A stretch of 21,363 bases of DNA from Actinomycetota bacterium. GTDB lineage: Bacteria > Actinomycetota > Thermoleophilia > Gaiellales > Gaiellaceae. A program made the translations under genes and the position numbers. Positions 7,455 to 13,284 of the stretch are shown here, in pieces (the first letter of the stretch is position 1; each line of letters opens with the position of its first letter). Below the pieces are notes generated by a model. The model worked only from the letters and a program-made list of their open reading frames with translations. It did not search any database and was not told the DNA's origin. Where the stretch lies: positions 1-21,363 of the forward strand of contig JACDBY010000116.1 in the NCBI GenBank assembly GCA_013694685.1. The letters run 5' to 3'.

Positions 7455-7727
7455 GTGTGCCGATCCATCCACAGGACGCGGGCGACACTCGCCCGCGCGC
7501 CGTACCCGCGCGCAGAGCTGCGGTACCTCTATACGGCCGGGTGGATCGGCGGCCGCCTGGCGCCCGCCGAGTGCGTGCTTGCGAGGACGTCGGCCAGATC
7601 GACGGAGCGCCGCCTTGCGGTCGAGTTCCGGAAGGACGCCAAGGTGGTCTCTCGCCTGCGACGGGTGCGCGTGACGGTCACGCAGGCAGCGCGCGTGCTC
7701 ACGCGCGGCACGGCCCCGGCCTGCTGA
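7455..7727 (+). CDS. Doubtful small ORF or gene remnant, unknown function
   Basis: An in-frame GTG at 7455 would give 90 residues. From about 7473 the codons look genuinely coding: roughly 88% G/C at position 3 against about 64% at position 2, and the translation is mixed rather than low-complexity. The C-terminal part (KVVSRLRRVRVTVTQAARVL) alternates beta-strand residues and recalls the ends of secreted Ig-like repeat proteins, but this is only a resemblance. No Shine-Dalgarno and no TAnnnT box precede the GTG, no signal peptide or family motif is visible, and the ORF runs into the upstream region of the opposite-strand operon. It may be a real small gene, the 3' relic of a larger one, or chance. 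It converges on the CBS gene, 15 bp away. Confidence 0.3.
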   Translation: MCRSIHRTRATLARAPYPRAELRYLYTAGWIGGRLAPAECVLARTSARSTERRLAVEFRKDAKVVSRLRRVRVTVTQAARVLTRGTAPAC

Positions 7728-7731
7728 CGGC

Positions 7732-7752
7732 GACCGCCTCCGTCAGGCGGTC
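7732..7752. terminator. Hairpin between convergent genes, possible bidirectional terminator
   Basis: GACCGCC at 7732-7738 and GGCGGTC at 7746-7752 form a 7-bp stem with a 7-nt loop. The loop overlaps the stop codon of the CBS gene, and the stem lies just after the small plus-strand ORF. No T-tract follows on either strand, so intrinsic termination is uncertain. Confidence 0.35.
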
Positions 7753-8132
7753 TTGGTCGCGGCGGTCGTCGCGGCAACGACACGCCGCAGGCTGATGACG
7801 CCCGTGACCTGACCGCTCTCGTCGAGGACCGGCAGGTGGCGAAACCCGTTTGCCAGCATGAGTCGGGCGGCCTCGTCAACGTCCATGTCGGCCGTCGTCG
7901 TGATCGGCTCCTCCGTCATCCACTGGCGTACTCGTGCCTCGCTCGTGTGGACGCGTTCGGCCATCGCCTTGAGCATGTCGCGCTCGGTGAGGATGCCGAT
8001 CAGGCGCCCGAAGTCCTTCACCACCACGGCGCCGACGTTGACGGCGGTCATCCGCTCGGCGACCTCGCCGAGTGTGTCCTCGGGCGCAACCTCGATCAAT
8101 TCGGTGCGCATGACGTCGGCGATTGTGGGCAT
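7743..8132 (-). CDS. CBS-pair (Bateman) domain protein
   Basis: A 129-residue protein made only of two CBS motifs. The first runs from ADVMRTELIEVAPEDTLGEV to VGAVVVKDFGRLIGILTERD, the second from VRQWMTEEPITTTADMDVDE to FRHLPVLDESGQVTGVISLR. The GILTERD and GVISLR ends of each motif are standard. CBS pairs bind adenosine nucleotides and act as energy or ligand sensors; free-standing ones like this usually lack a known partner. The ATG at 8132 is supported by a TAGACT box on the minus strand at 8140-8145, 7 nt upstream, which would place transcription start at the ATG (leaderless); no Shine-Dalgarno is present. It is divergent from the flavoprotein gene, and the two share 87 bp of control region. 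Its ligand cannot be inferred. Confidence 0.92.
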   Translation of the reverse strand: MPTIADVMRTELIEVAPEDTLGEVAERMTAVNVGAVVVKDFGRLIGILTERDMLKAMAERVHTSEARVRQWMTEEPITTTADMDVDEAARLMLANGFRHLPVLDESGQVTGVISLRRVVAATTAATKTA

Positions 8133-8139
8133 GAGCGGA

Positions 8140-8145
8140 AGTCTA
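8140..8145 (-). promoter_or_regulatory. -10 box TAGACT for the CBS gene, leaderless type
   Basis: On the minus strand TAGACT ends 7 nt before the ATG at 8132, the spacing expected if transcription starts at the start codon. There is no convincing -35. Confidence 0.5.
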
Positions 8146-8206
8146 ACGTCTCCACTATCGAATAAGAAGCGCTAATGCTTCGGATTAGGCCGAATCGCGG
8201 TTCCGC

Positions 8207-8212
8207 TAGGAT
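8207..8212 (+). promoter_or_regulatory. -10 box TAGGAT for the flavoprotein gene, leaderless type
   Basis: TAGGAT is followed by 7 nt and then the GTG at 8220. A TTAGGC 16 nt upstream (8185-8190) may be a weak -35; the multicopper oxidase promoter has the same TTAGGC/TAGGAT pair with 17 nt between. This box argues against the upstream ATG at 8175, which would lie before the transcription start. Confidence 0.55.
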
Positions 8213-8219
8213 TTCGACC

Positions 8220-9425
8220 GTGGCGGGCGACGCCCTCATCGACGTACTCGTGGTCGGCAGCGGGGCGGCCGGGCTCGCCGCGGCCGTGGCGGCCGGGCAC
8301 GCAGGGGCGCGGGTCGCAGTCGCGACGAAGACGACGCTGCAGGCGTGCAACTCGGCGAAGGCGCAGGGTGGCATCCAGGCCGCTTTCGGTGAGGACGACA
8401 GCCCCGAACTCCACGCCGAGGACGTCATGCGCTCGTCGCACTCGACCGCCGACCCGCGTCTTGTCGAGGTGCTCACCTCGGATGCTCGTGACGCGATCGC
8501 CTGGCTCGAGGCGCAGAGCTGCGCGTTCACACGCGAGAACGGGGGCTACCGGCTCGCGCGGTGTGGCGGGGCCTCCCGGAAGCGACTTCTCCAGGTGGGC
8601 GACCGGACCGGCCATGCGATCACGAAGGCGTTGCGCGACTCGTTCGGGGCCGGCGACGGGGCGATCCTCGCGCATCACCGTCTGACCTGCCTCGAGCCCA
8701 TCTCGACCGGCTGGAGGGCCTCGTTCGAGACCCCCGAAGCCCGCGCGGAGGTCGAGACGGCGACGGTCGTGCTCGCCTCCGGCGGCCGGTGCTTCGCCGA
8801 GGCCGAGAATCGCGGCGAGTTCTCCACGAACCATCCGAACGCGACCGGCGAGACGACACGCATCGCCGCGGACGCGGGGGCCGAGACCCGCGATCTCGAC
8901 GCGCTCCAGTACCACCCGAACGGCGGCGCCTGGCCCGCGACGATGCAGGGCTACTCGATCCCCGAGACAACGCGCGCATACGGCGCGGTGCTGCTGAATG
9001 TGGAGGGCGACGAGTTCACCGACTCGCTCGGCCCGCGCGACGAGGTCTCGCAGGCGATCTTCGACGAGATCGAGGCCGGTCGGGGTGTCCTTACCGAGGA
9101 CGGGCGCCCTGCTGTCTGGCTCGACACGACGCGCATCGCTCCAGAGGACGCGGTGATCTCGCTTCCGTACATGCTGCGCCGCTACCGCGGCGGCGGCATC
9201 GACCCGCTCACGGAGCGGATCCTCACCTACCCCGTCCTCCACTACCAGAACGGCGGTCTCGTGATCGACACGAACGCCGAGACGACGCTCGCCGGCGTCT
9301 TCGCGTGCGGCGAGATCGCCGGCGGCACGCACGGCAGGAACAGAATGATGGGCAACTCACTCCTCGAGTGCGTCGTTTTCGGCCGTCGGGCCGGGACGCA
9401 CGCCGCGACGAAAGCGAAGGCATGA
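8220..9425 (+). CDS. Fumarate reductase/succinate dehydrogenase-type FAD flavoprotein, short form
   Basis: A 401-residue FAD_binding_2 protein. The dinucleotide-binding VVGSGAAGLAAAV is at 11-23. The residues that shuttle hydride and protons in FrdA/SdhA appear kept: His232 (QYHPNGG), Arg273 (LGPRDEVSQA), His341 (LHYQNGGL) and Arg375 (NRMMGNSLLE). The covalent-FAD histidine of membrane FrdA is missing (ACNSAKAQGG), so FAD is probably non-covalent as in NadB. The protein stops right after the FAD domain and lacks the helical C-terminal domain of SdhA/NadB (about 540-590 residues), and no iron-sulfur subunit gene follows. Its TGA overlaps the fumarase alpha ATG (ATGA), which makes fumarate the most likely substrate. 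L-aspartate oxidase is the main alternative, but nadA/nadC are absent here. The GTG start is chosen from the promoter at 8207. Confidence 0.8.
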   Translation: MAGDALIDVLVVGSGAAGLAAAVAAGHAGARVAVATKTTLQACNSAKAQGGIQAAFGEDDSPELHAEDVMRSSHSTADPRLVEVLTSDARDAIAWLEAQSCAFTRENGGYRLARCGGASRKRLLQVGDRTGHAITKALRDSFGAGDGAILAHHRLTCLEPISTGWRASFETPEARAEVETATVVLASGGRCFAEAENRGEFSTNHPNATGETTRIAADAGAETRDLDALQYHPNGGAWPATMQGYSIPETTRAYGAVLLNVEGDEFTDSLGPRDEVSQAIFDEIEAGRGVLTEDGRPAVWLDTTRIAPEDAVISLPYMLRRYRGGGIDPLTERILTYPVLHYQNGGLVIDTNAETTLAGVFACGEIAGGTHGRNRMMGNSLLECVVFGRRAGTHAATKAKA

Positions 9426-10321
9426 CGACGATCACGACCACCGATCTCTCCCAGGTCGTCGAGGACGCCGCTGCGCACCTCTACGTCTGGGCGCTCAAGG
9501 ACATCCCCCAGGATCTGCGCGACGCGCTCGGTCGCGCGAGGGACCGGGAGACCTCCGTGACGGGCATCCGAGTCCTCGAGACCATCCACCGGAACGTCGA
9601 GATCGCCGACGCGCAGAAGAACCTCGTGTGTCAGGACACCGGGATCCCGGTCTACTACTGCCATGTCGGAGAGCTCTTCCCGCTCCACCCGGCGCGGATC
9701 CAGGCGTCGCTGAAGACGGGCACCGAGCGTGCGACCCTGGAGCATCCGCTGCGCTCGAACACGGTGCACACGCTGACGCGCGAGTCGACGGGCGCGAACG
9801 TCGGTTACCGCGTCCCGATCGTTCACTGGCACTTCGTGCCGGACTGGGACGGGCTCGACGTGAAGTGCGTCCCCAAGGGCTCGGGCTCGGAGAACATGAC
9901 GTTCCTGAAGATGCTCTTCCCCGCCGACGGGGTCGCGGGGATCAAGCGCTTCGTGCTCGACTCGATCGTCGACGCCGGTGGCAAGCCGTGCCCGCCCGGA
10001 ATCGTCGGGATCGGGCTCGGCGGCTCGGCCGACTATGCGATGCACCTTGCGAAGGAGGCGATCGCCCGGCCGGTCGGGACCCGCAACCCGGATCCGCTCG
10101 TCGCGCAGCTCGAGGACGAGCTCTACGACCTCTTGAACGAGACCGGGATCGGCCCCATGGGGCTCGGGGGCGACGTGACAGTGCTCCAGTGCCACATCGA
10201 GCACGCCGACACGCACATGACTCTCAACCCCGTCGCCGTGAACTATCAGTGCTGGGCTGCCCGTCGTGCGTCGGCACACATCGCGTCCGACGGAACCGTC
10301 GACTTCGACCGGGAGGCATGA
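9422..10321 (+). CDS. Class I (Fe-S) fumarate hydratase, alpha subunit
   Basis: A 299-residue protein matching the N-terminal half of iron-sulfur hydro-lyases (fumarase A / L-tartrate dehydratase alpha). These interconvert malate and fumarate, or dehydrate tartrate, with a [4Fe-4S] cluster. The three expected cluster cysteines are C70 (LVCQDTGIP), C190 (KPCPPGIVGIGLGG) and C257 (VLQCHIEHADTH); the PKGSGSENM motif at 151-159 is typical. The ATG at 9422 overlaps the flavoprotein stop, so the two are coupled. The matching beta subunit follows after 180 bp, beyond a separate promoter and leader, which is unusual for a two-subunit enzyme needing equal amounts. Tartrate dehydratase cannot be ruled out by sequence alone, but the neighbouring fumarate reductase-like protein favours fumarase. 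Confidence 0.9.
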   Translation: MTTITTTDLSQVVEDAAAHLYVWALKDIPQDLRDALGRARDRETSVTGIRVLETIHRNVEIADAQKNLVCQDTGIPVYYCHVGELFPLHPARIQASLKTGTERATLEHPLRSNTVHTLTRESTGANVGYRVPIVHWHFVPDWDGLDVKCVPKGSGSENMTFLKMLFPADGVAGIKRFVLDSIVDAGGKPCPPGIVGIGLGGSADYAMHLAKEAIARPVGTRNPDPLVAQLEDELYDLLNETGIGPMGLGGDVTVLQCHIEHADTHMTLNPVAVNYQCWAARRASAHIASDGTVDFDREA

Positions 10322-10401
10322 CGTGGCGCGCACTCGTCGAGCACGGCGCCCTGTGGACAAGATTTCTCACAACCGGCACGATCTCACTGGGTACGGGGGC
10401 G

Positions 10402-10407
10402 TAGAAT
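10402..10407 (+). promoter_or_regulatory. -10 box TAGAAT ahead of the fumarase beta gene
   Basis: TAGAAT is followed by 5 nt and a GTG at 10413 that opens a 29-residue upstream ORF, with the fumarase beta ATG a further 89 nt downstream. It would let beta, comA and the exporter be transcribed apart from the flavoprotein and fumarase alpha genes. Confidence 0.5.
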
Positions 10408-10412
10408 CGGCT

Positions 10413-10502
10413 GTGAGGGCGGTGGGAGGCGTCCCCACCCAGGGTGGGGGTTTGCGCGCGCGCGTGTCGGCGATCCGCGCCGTCGGTCGAGGGAGCGCGT
10501 GA
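10413..10502 (+). CDS. Possible leaderless upstream ORF (29 aa) coupled to fumarase beta
   Basis: A GTG 5 nt after the TAGAAT box opens a 30-codon frame rich in Gly, Arg, Ala and Val. Its TGA (10500-10502) shares a base with the fumarase beta ATG (TGATG). Ribosomes finishing it could restart on the fumarase gene, which also has its own GAGGGAG site. The frame runs through the two competing hairpins at 10421-10449, so translating it would melt them. The peptide resembles nothing known and a regulatory role is inference; it may be a chance frame. Confidence 0.3.
   Translation: MRAVGGVPTQGGGLRARVSAIRAVGRGSA
10421..10449 (+). promoter_or_regulatory. Two mutually exclusive hairpins in the fumarase beta leader
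   Basis: Segment A (GGTGGG, 10421-10426) can pair with part of B (10434-10439) over a 7-nt loop. Segment B (CCCCACCC, 10433-10440) is also the exact reverse complement of C (GGGTGGGG, 10442-10449), one base away. Using B in one stem excludes the other, as in attenuators. C is followed by GTTT only, a weak terminator tail. The B-C palindrome could instead be a protein-binding site. Confidence 0.4.
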
Positions 10503-11089
10503 TGGCGCAGCACGAGGTCACGTTCCCGATCACCGACCCGGCCGAGATCGAGAAGCTCCGCGCGGGGGACGAGGTGGTCGTCCAGGGTCACATCATCGGG
10601 ATCCGCGACCGGACGCAGATTCGGATCTTCGACGAGGGAATCGAGCCGCCGATGGATCTGAGCGGCGCCTTTCTCCTGCACACGGCGCCGAATGTGCGCA
10701 AGCTCGGGCCCGGCAGATACGAGAAGATCTGTATCGGGACGACGACGAGCGCGCGGATGGTGCGCTTCACCGAGGGTCTCGGCGCCCAGTACGGCGTGCG
10801 CGCGATCTGCGGCAAGGGCGGCTTCCCCGACGAGGCGATCGAGCCGATGCAGCGGCTCGGGATGGTCTACTTCGCGATCGTCGGCGGTGCCGCCGCGCTC
10901 GAGACGACCCAGATCGAGGAGATCGAGGAGGTCGCCTGGGAGGAGCTCATGCCCGAGTGCCTCTGGAAGTTTCGCGTGAAGGACTTCGGGCCGCTCACCG
11001 TCGGGATCGACGCGCACGGCGGCTCGCTCTACCGCGACGTCCAGGCTCGTGCCAGAGCCCGGCTGCAGGAGCTGTATGCCCGCCTTTAG
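10502..11089 (+). CDS. Class I fumarate hydratase, beta subunit
   Basis: A 195-residue protein matching the C-terminal half of Fe-S fumarases, which supplies much of the substrate site. Typical motifs seen are TAPNVRKLGPG, GTTTSARMVRF and the glycine-rich ICGKGGFPDEAI, followed by the segment GMVYFAIVGGAAAL. It should pair with the 9422-10321 product to form active enzyme. The ATG at 10502 has GAGGGAG with 6 nt spacing and follows an in-frame GTG at 10499; I take the ATG because the spacing is better. The last 14 bp overlap the phosphosulfolactate synthase gene, so these two are co-translated, which ties the C4-acid enzyme to sulfur metabolism at the operon level. No unusual residues were noticed. 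Confidence 0.9.
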   Translation: MAQHEVTFPITDPAEIEKLRAGDEVVVQGHIIGIRDRTQIRIFDEGIEPPMDLSGAFLLHTAPNVRKLGPGRYEKICIGTTTSARMVRFTEGLGAQYGVRAICGKGGFPDEAIEPMQRLGMVYFAIVGGAAALETTQIEEIEEVAWEELMPECLWKFRVKDFGPLTVGIDAHGGSLYRDVQARARARLQELYARL

Positions 11090-11864
11090 CGACGGCTTCC
11101 TGGGCGTGCCGGCCCGCCCGGGCAAGCCGCGCGCGGTCGGGCTCACCCACGTCATGGACAAGGGCCTCAACCTGCGCGACATCGAGGGCCTCTTCGACAC
11201 GGCGGGCGAGTTCGTCGACATCGTGAAGCTCGGCTGGGGTACGAGCTACGTGACGCTCAACCTCGAGAAGAAGATCGCGCTCTACCGCTCGTTCGAGACA
11301 CCCGTCGTCTGCGGCGGGACGCTCTTCGAGGCGGTCTACGCGCGCGAGCGGATCGACGAGTTCAAGCAGTGGCTCGTCGAGCACCGCTTCTCGCACGTCG
11401 AGATCTCCGACGGCACGATCGAGATCCCGCGCGAGCGCAAGCTCGAGTTGATCGCGGACTTCGCCCGTGATTTCACCGTCCTCTCGGAGGTCGGGTCGAA
11501 GGATTCCGAGGTCGTCTTCGCGCCGTACCAGTGGGTCGCCTGGATCAAGGAGGAGCTCGAAGCGGGCGCCTGGAAGGTGATCACCGAGGGCCGCGAGGGC
11601 GGGACGTCCGGGATCTTTCGCGCGGACGGCGACATGCGAACCGGCCTCCTCGACGAGATCGCTCACGAGATCTCGGTGGAGAGCCTCCTCTTCGAGGCGC
11701 CGACGAAGTCGTCGCAGGCCTGGTTCGTGAAGCACTTCGGATCGAACGTCAATCTCGGCAACATCCCGCCCGACGAGGTGATCGCCCTCGAAACGCTCCG
11801 GCTCGGACTCCGCGCGGACACGCTGAAGGAGATCCTGCTCGACTCGCGCGCCGGCGTCGACTGA
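11076..11864 (+). CDS. comA: Phosphosulfolactate synthase (ComA family)
   Basis: A 262-residue TIM-barrel protein of the ComA family. ComA adds sulfite to phosphoenolpyruvate to give (2R)-phospho-3-sulfolactate, the first step to coenzyme M in methanogens and to sulfolactate in some bacteria. Family segments seen include GLTHVMDKGLNLRDIEGL, DIVKLGWGTS, VLSEVGSKD, ITEGREGGTSGIF and FEAPTKSSQAWFVKHFGSNV; the length is normal (about 250). The ATG at 11076 has AGGAG close upstream and lies 14 bp inside the fumarase beta gene. The phosphatase and dehydrogenase (ComB, ComC) of the methanogen route are not in the window, so the end product is unknown. Next to it is a TauE/SafE-type exporter, a good partner for an enzyme that handles sulfite. 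Confidence 0.9.
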   Translation: MPAFSDGFLGVPARPGKPRAVGLTHVMDKGLNLRDIEGLFDTAGEFVDIVKLGWGTSYVTLNLEKKIALYRSFETPVVCGGTLFEAVYARERIDEFKQWLVEHRFSHVEISDGTIEIPRERKLELIADFARDFTVLSEVGSKDSEVVFAPYQWVAWIKEELEAGAWKVITEGREGGTSGIFRADGDMRTGLLDEIAHEISVESLLFEAPTKSSQAWFVKHFGSNVNLGNIPPDEVIALETLRLGLRADTLKEILLDSRAGVD

Positions 11865-11868
11865 GCCG

Positions 11869-12759
11869 ATGGACTGGAAGCTTTCCCTCGCCGGTCTGCT
11901 CGTCGGCCTGCTCGTCGGTGTCACGGGGATGGGCGGCGGCTCGCTCATGACGCCGCTTCTCGTCCTCTTCTTCGGCTTCAAGCCGTCGATCGCGATCGGC
12001 ACGGACATCGTCCACGGCGCGATCTTCAAGTCGTTCGGCGCGGTGCAACATCGACGGCTCGGACATGTGCACGCGCGGCTGACGCTCTGGATGCTCCTCG
12101 GCTCGGCGCCGTTCTCGATCGCGGGCGTCGCGCTCGCGTGGTGGCTCAAGCGCGAGTACGGGGACGGCTACGAGGACACCGCGAAGGCAATCCTTGGCGT
12201 CGCGCTCGTTGTCTGCGGGGTCGCGTTCCTCGTCAAGGCGTACCTCCACTCGAGCCCGGAGGACAAGCCGTTCATCCTCGGCTCTCGCGATCGGGCCATC
12301 GCGGTCGCGACGGGCGTTGTCGGCGGGTTCGTCGTCGGGCTCACGTCGGTCGGCAGCGGAACGCTCTTCGGGCTTGTGATGCTCGTCGCCTTCCCGCTGA
12401 CGGCCGCGAAGATCGTCGGCACCGACATCTTCCACGCGGCGATCCTGCTCACGGTTGCGGGCGCGGGACACCTCGTGGTAGGTCACGTCGACCTCGGGGC
12501 GACGGGCTGGCTCCTGATCGGCTCGGTGCCGGGTGTCCTGATCGGCGGCCGGTTCACCGTCTCCCTGCCCGAGCGCGCGCTCCGGATCGCGCTCGCCGCG
12601 ACGCTCACCCTCGCCGGCGTGAAGCTCGTCGATCCACCCGGAGCTGACGTCATCGTCCTGGCAGGCGCCGTCGTCGCAGCGTTCGCGGCCGTCTCTCTGA
12701 CCGTGCGTTGGCTTGCAGGGCGCCCCGCCGAGCGGCTTCAGACGGACGTCGGCCCGTAG
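11869..12759 (+). CDS. TauE/SafE (TSUP) family sulfite/anion exporter
   Basis: A 296-residue membrane protein with about eight hydrophobic segments in two related halves. Each half carries the family's glycine-rich signature: VGLLVGVTGMGGGSLMTPLL near residues 13-32, and VVGGFVVGLTSVGSGTLFGL in the second half. Each is followed by a matching IGTDIVHGAIF or VGTDIFHAAIL segment. TSUP proteins move small anions, often sulfite, sulfoacetate or thiosulfate. The start lies 5 nt after the ComA stop, so it is in the same operon, and export of excess sulfite that would otherwise be toxic is a sensible role. The specificity is inferred from context only. Its last 22 bp overlap the 3' end of the convergent DUF4395 gene. 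Confidence 0.88.
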   Translation: MDWKLSLAGLLVGLLVGVTGMGGGSLMTPLLVLFFGFKPSIAIGTDIVHGAIFKSFGAVQHRRLGHVHARLTLWMLLGSAPFSIAGVALAWWLKREYGDGYEDTAKAILGVALVVCGVAFLVKAYLHSSPEDKPFILGSRDRAIAVATGVVGGFVVGLTSVGSGTLFGLVMLVAFPLTAAKIVGTDIFHAAILLTVAGAGHLVVGHVDLGATGWLLIGSVPGVLIGGRFTVSLPERALRIALAATLTLAGVKLVDPPGADVIVLAGAVVAAFAAVSLTVRWLAGRPAERLQTDVGP

Positions 12760-13250
12760 CCGTCGCGCCCGAGCGGCGGCGGCAGCGGGCATGAGATGAA
12801 AGGTCGGCCGGTCAGCCGGTGGCCCAGCTCAAATGCGGCACAGCCCGCGCAGAAGCCGGTCGCGGCCGCGAGGAGCGCGAGGCAGGCGACCAGGAGGCCG
12901 AGCGCGGCGCCGAGCGTCTCGAGGCCGAGGACGAACGTGAATGAGGCGGCGGTGAGGACGACGAGCCCGACCAGGTTCGCGAACCGCGGCGGGCGTGCGT
13001 CCTCTAGTCGCCCCTCGCCGAAGCGCGGCTGGATCAGCTCGAAGTAGGCGACACAGGCGAGGCACCAGCGGCGTCCCAGCGTGAGGCCCAGCGCGAGCTG
13101 GAGCGCCAGGAGCGCCAGGAGCCACCACCACCCGCCGAGGACGGCGACGAGCGACACGATCCCGACGAAGGCCTGGTTCGCGCGTGGGGCGCGCGCGTCG
13201 ATGACGTGCGTGTCGCGGTACGGGTCCGCTCGGCGGAGCGCTCGCTTCAT
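12738..13250 (-). CDS. DUF4395 family membrane protein with CxxC pairs
   Basis: A 170-residue membrane protein that fits DUF4395: an N-terminal VIDARAPRANQAFVGIVSL motif, then about four hydrophobic helices. Two Cys pairs are visible near helix ends, CLAC (about 63-66) and CAGC (about 133-136), followed by CPLPPPLG near the C-terminus. The function is unknown. DUF4395 genes often lie near thioredoxin- or rhodanese-type genes, and the Cys pairs suggest thiol chemistry, which would suit the sulfur-related neighbours, but none of those partners is in this window. The ATG at 13250 is backed by a minus-strand GATACT 7 nt upstream (leaderless spacing) and there is no Shine-Dalgarno. It is divergent from the sulfotransferase gene with only 34 bp between. 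Confidence 0.8.
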   Translation of the reverse strand: MKRALRRADPYRDTHVIDARAPRANQAFVGIVSLVAVLGGWWWLLALLALQLALGLTLGRRWCLACVAYFELIQPRFGEGRLEDARPPRFANLVGLVVLTAASFTFVLGLETLGAALGLLVACLALLAAATGFCAGCAAFELGHRLTGRPFISCPLPPPLGRDGYGPTSV

Positions 13251-13257
13251 TTCGGGA

Positions 13258-13263
13258 AGTATC
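13258..13263 (-). promoter_or_regulatory. -10 box GATACT for the DUF4395 gene, leaderless type
   Basis: On the minus strand GATACT ends 7 nt before the ATG at 13250. Its -35 region would fall on top of the -10 and start of the divergent sulfotransferase promoter. Confidence 0.45.
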
Positions 13264-13272
13264 GCAGAATCC

Positions 13273-13278
13273 TAGACT
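13273..13278 (+). promoter_or_regulatory. -10 box TAGACT for the sulfotransferase gene, leaderless type
   Basis: TAGACT is followed by 6 nt and the ATG at 13285. Only 9 bp separate it from the opposing -10 box, so RNA polymerase could hold only one of the two promoters at a time. Confidence 0.5.
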
Positions 13279-13284
13279 GCGCCG

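Noticed and set aside
7373..7468. 86-residue version of the precursor, starting at 7468
   Set aside because: The frame is open, but third-position G/C is lower there and the only strong ribosome site is at the 7372 ATG. It remains a weak alternative.
8175..8219. ATG at 8175 as the flavoprotein start
   Set aside because: It lies upstream of the -10 box at 8207, and the added 15 residues do not match the family; the GTG at 8220 fits better.
10413..10502. A short leader peptide with a run of regulatory codons, as in amino-acid attenuators
   Set aside because: The 29 residues have no run of one scarce amino acid, so amino-acid sensing is not supported; only coupling and hairpin melting remain possible.
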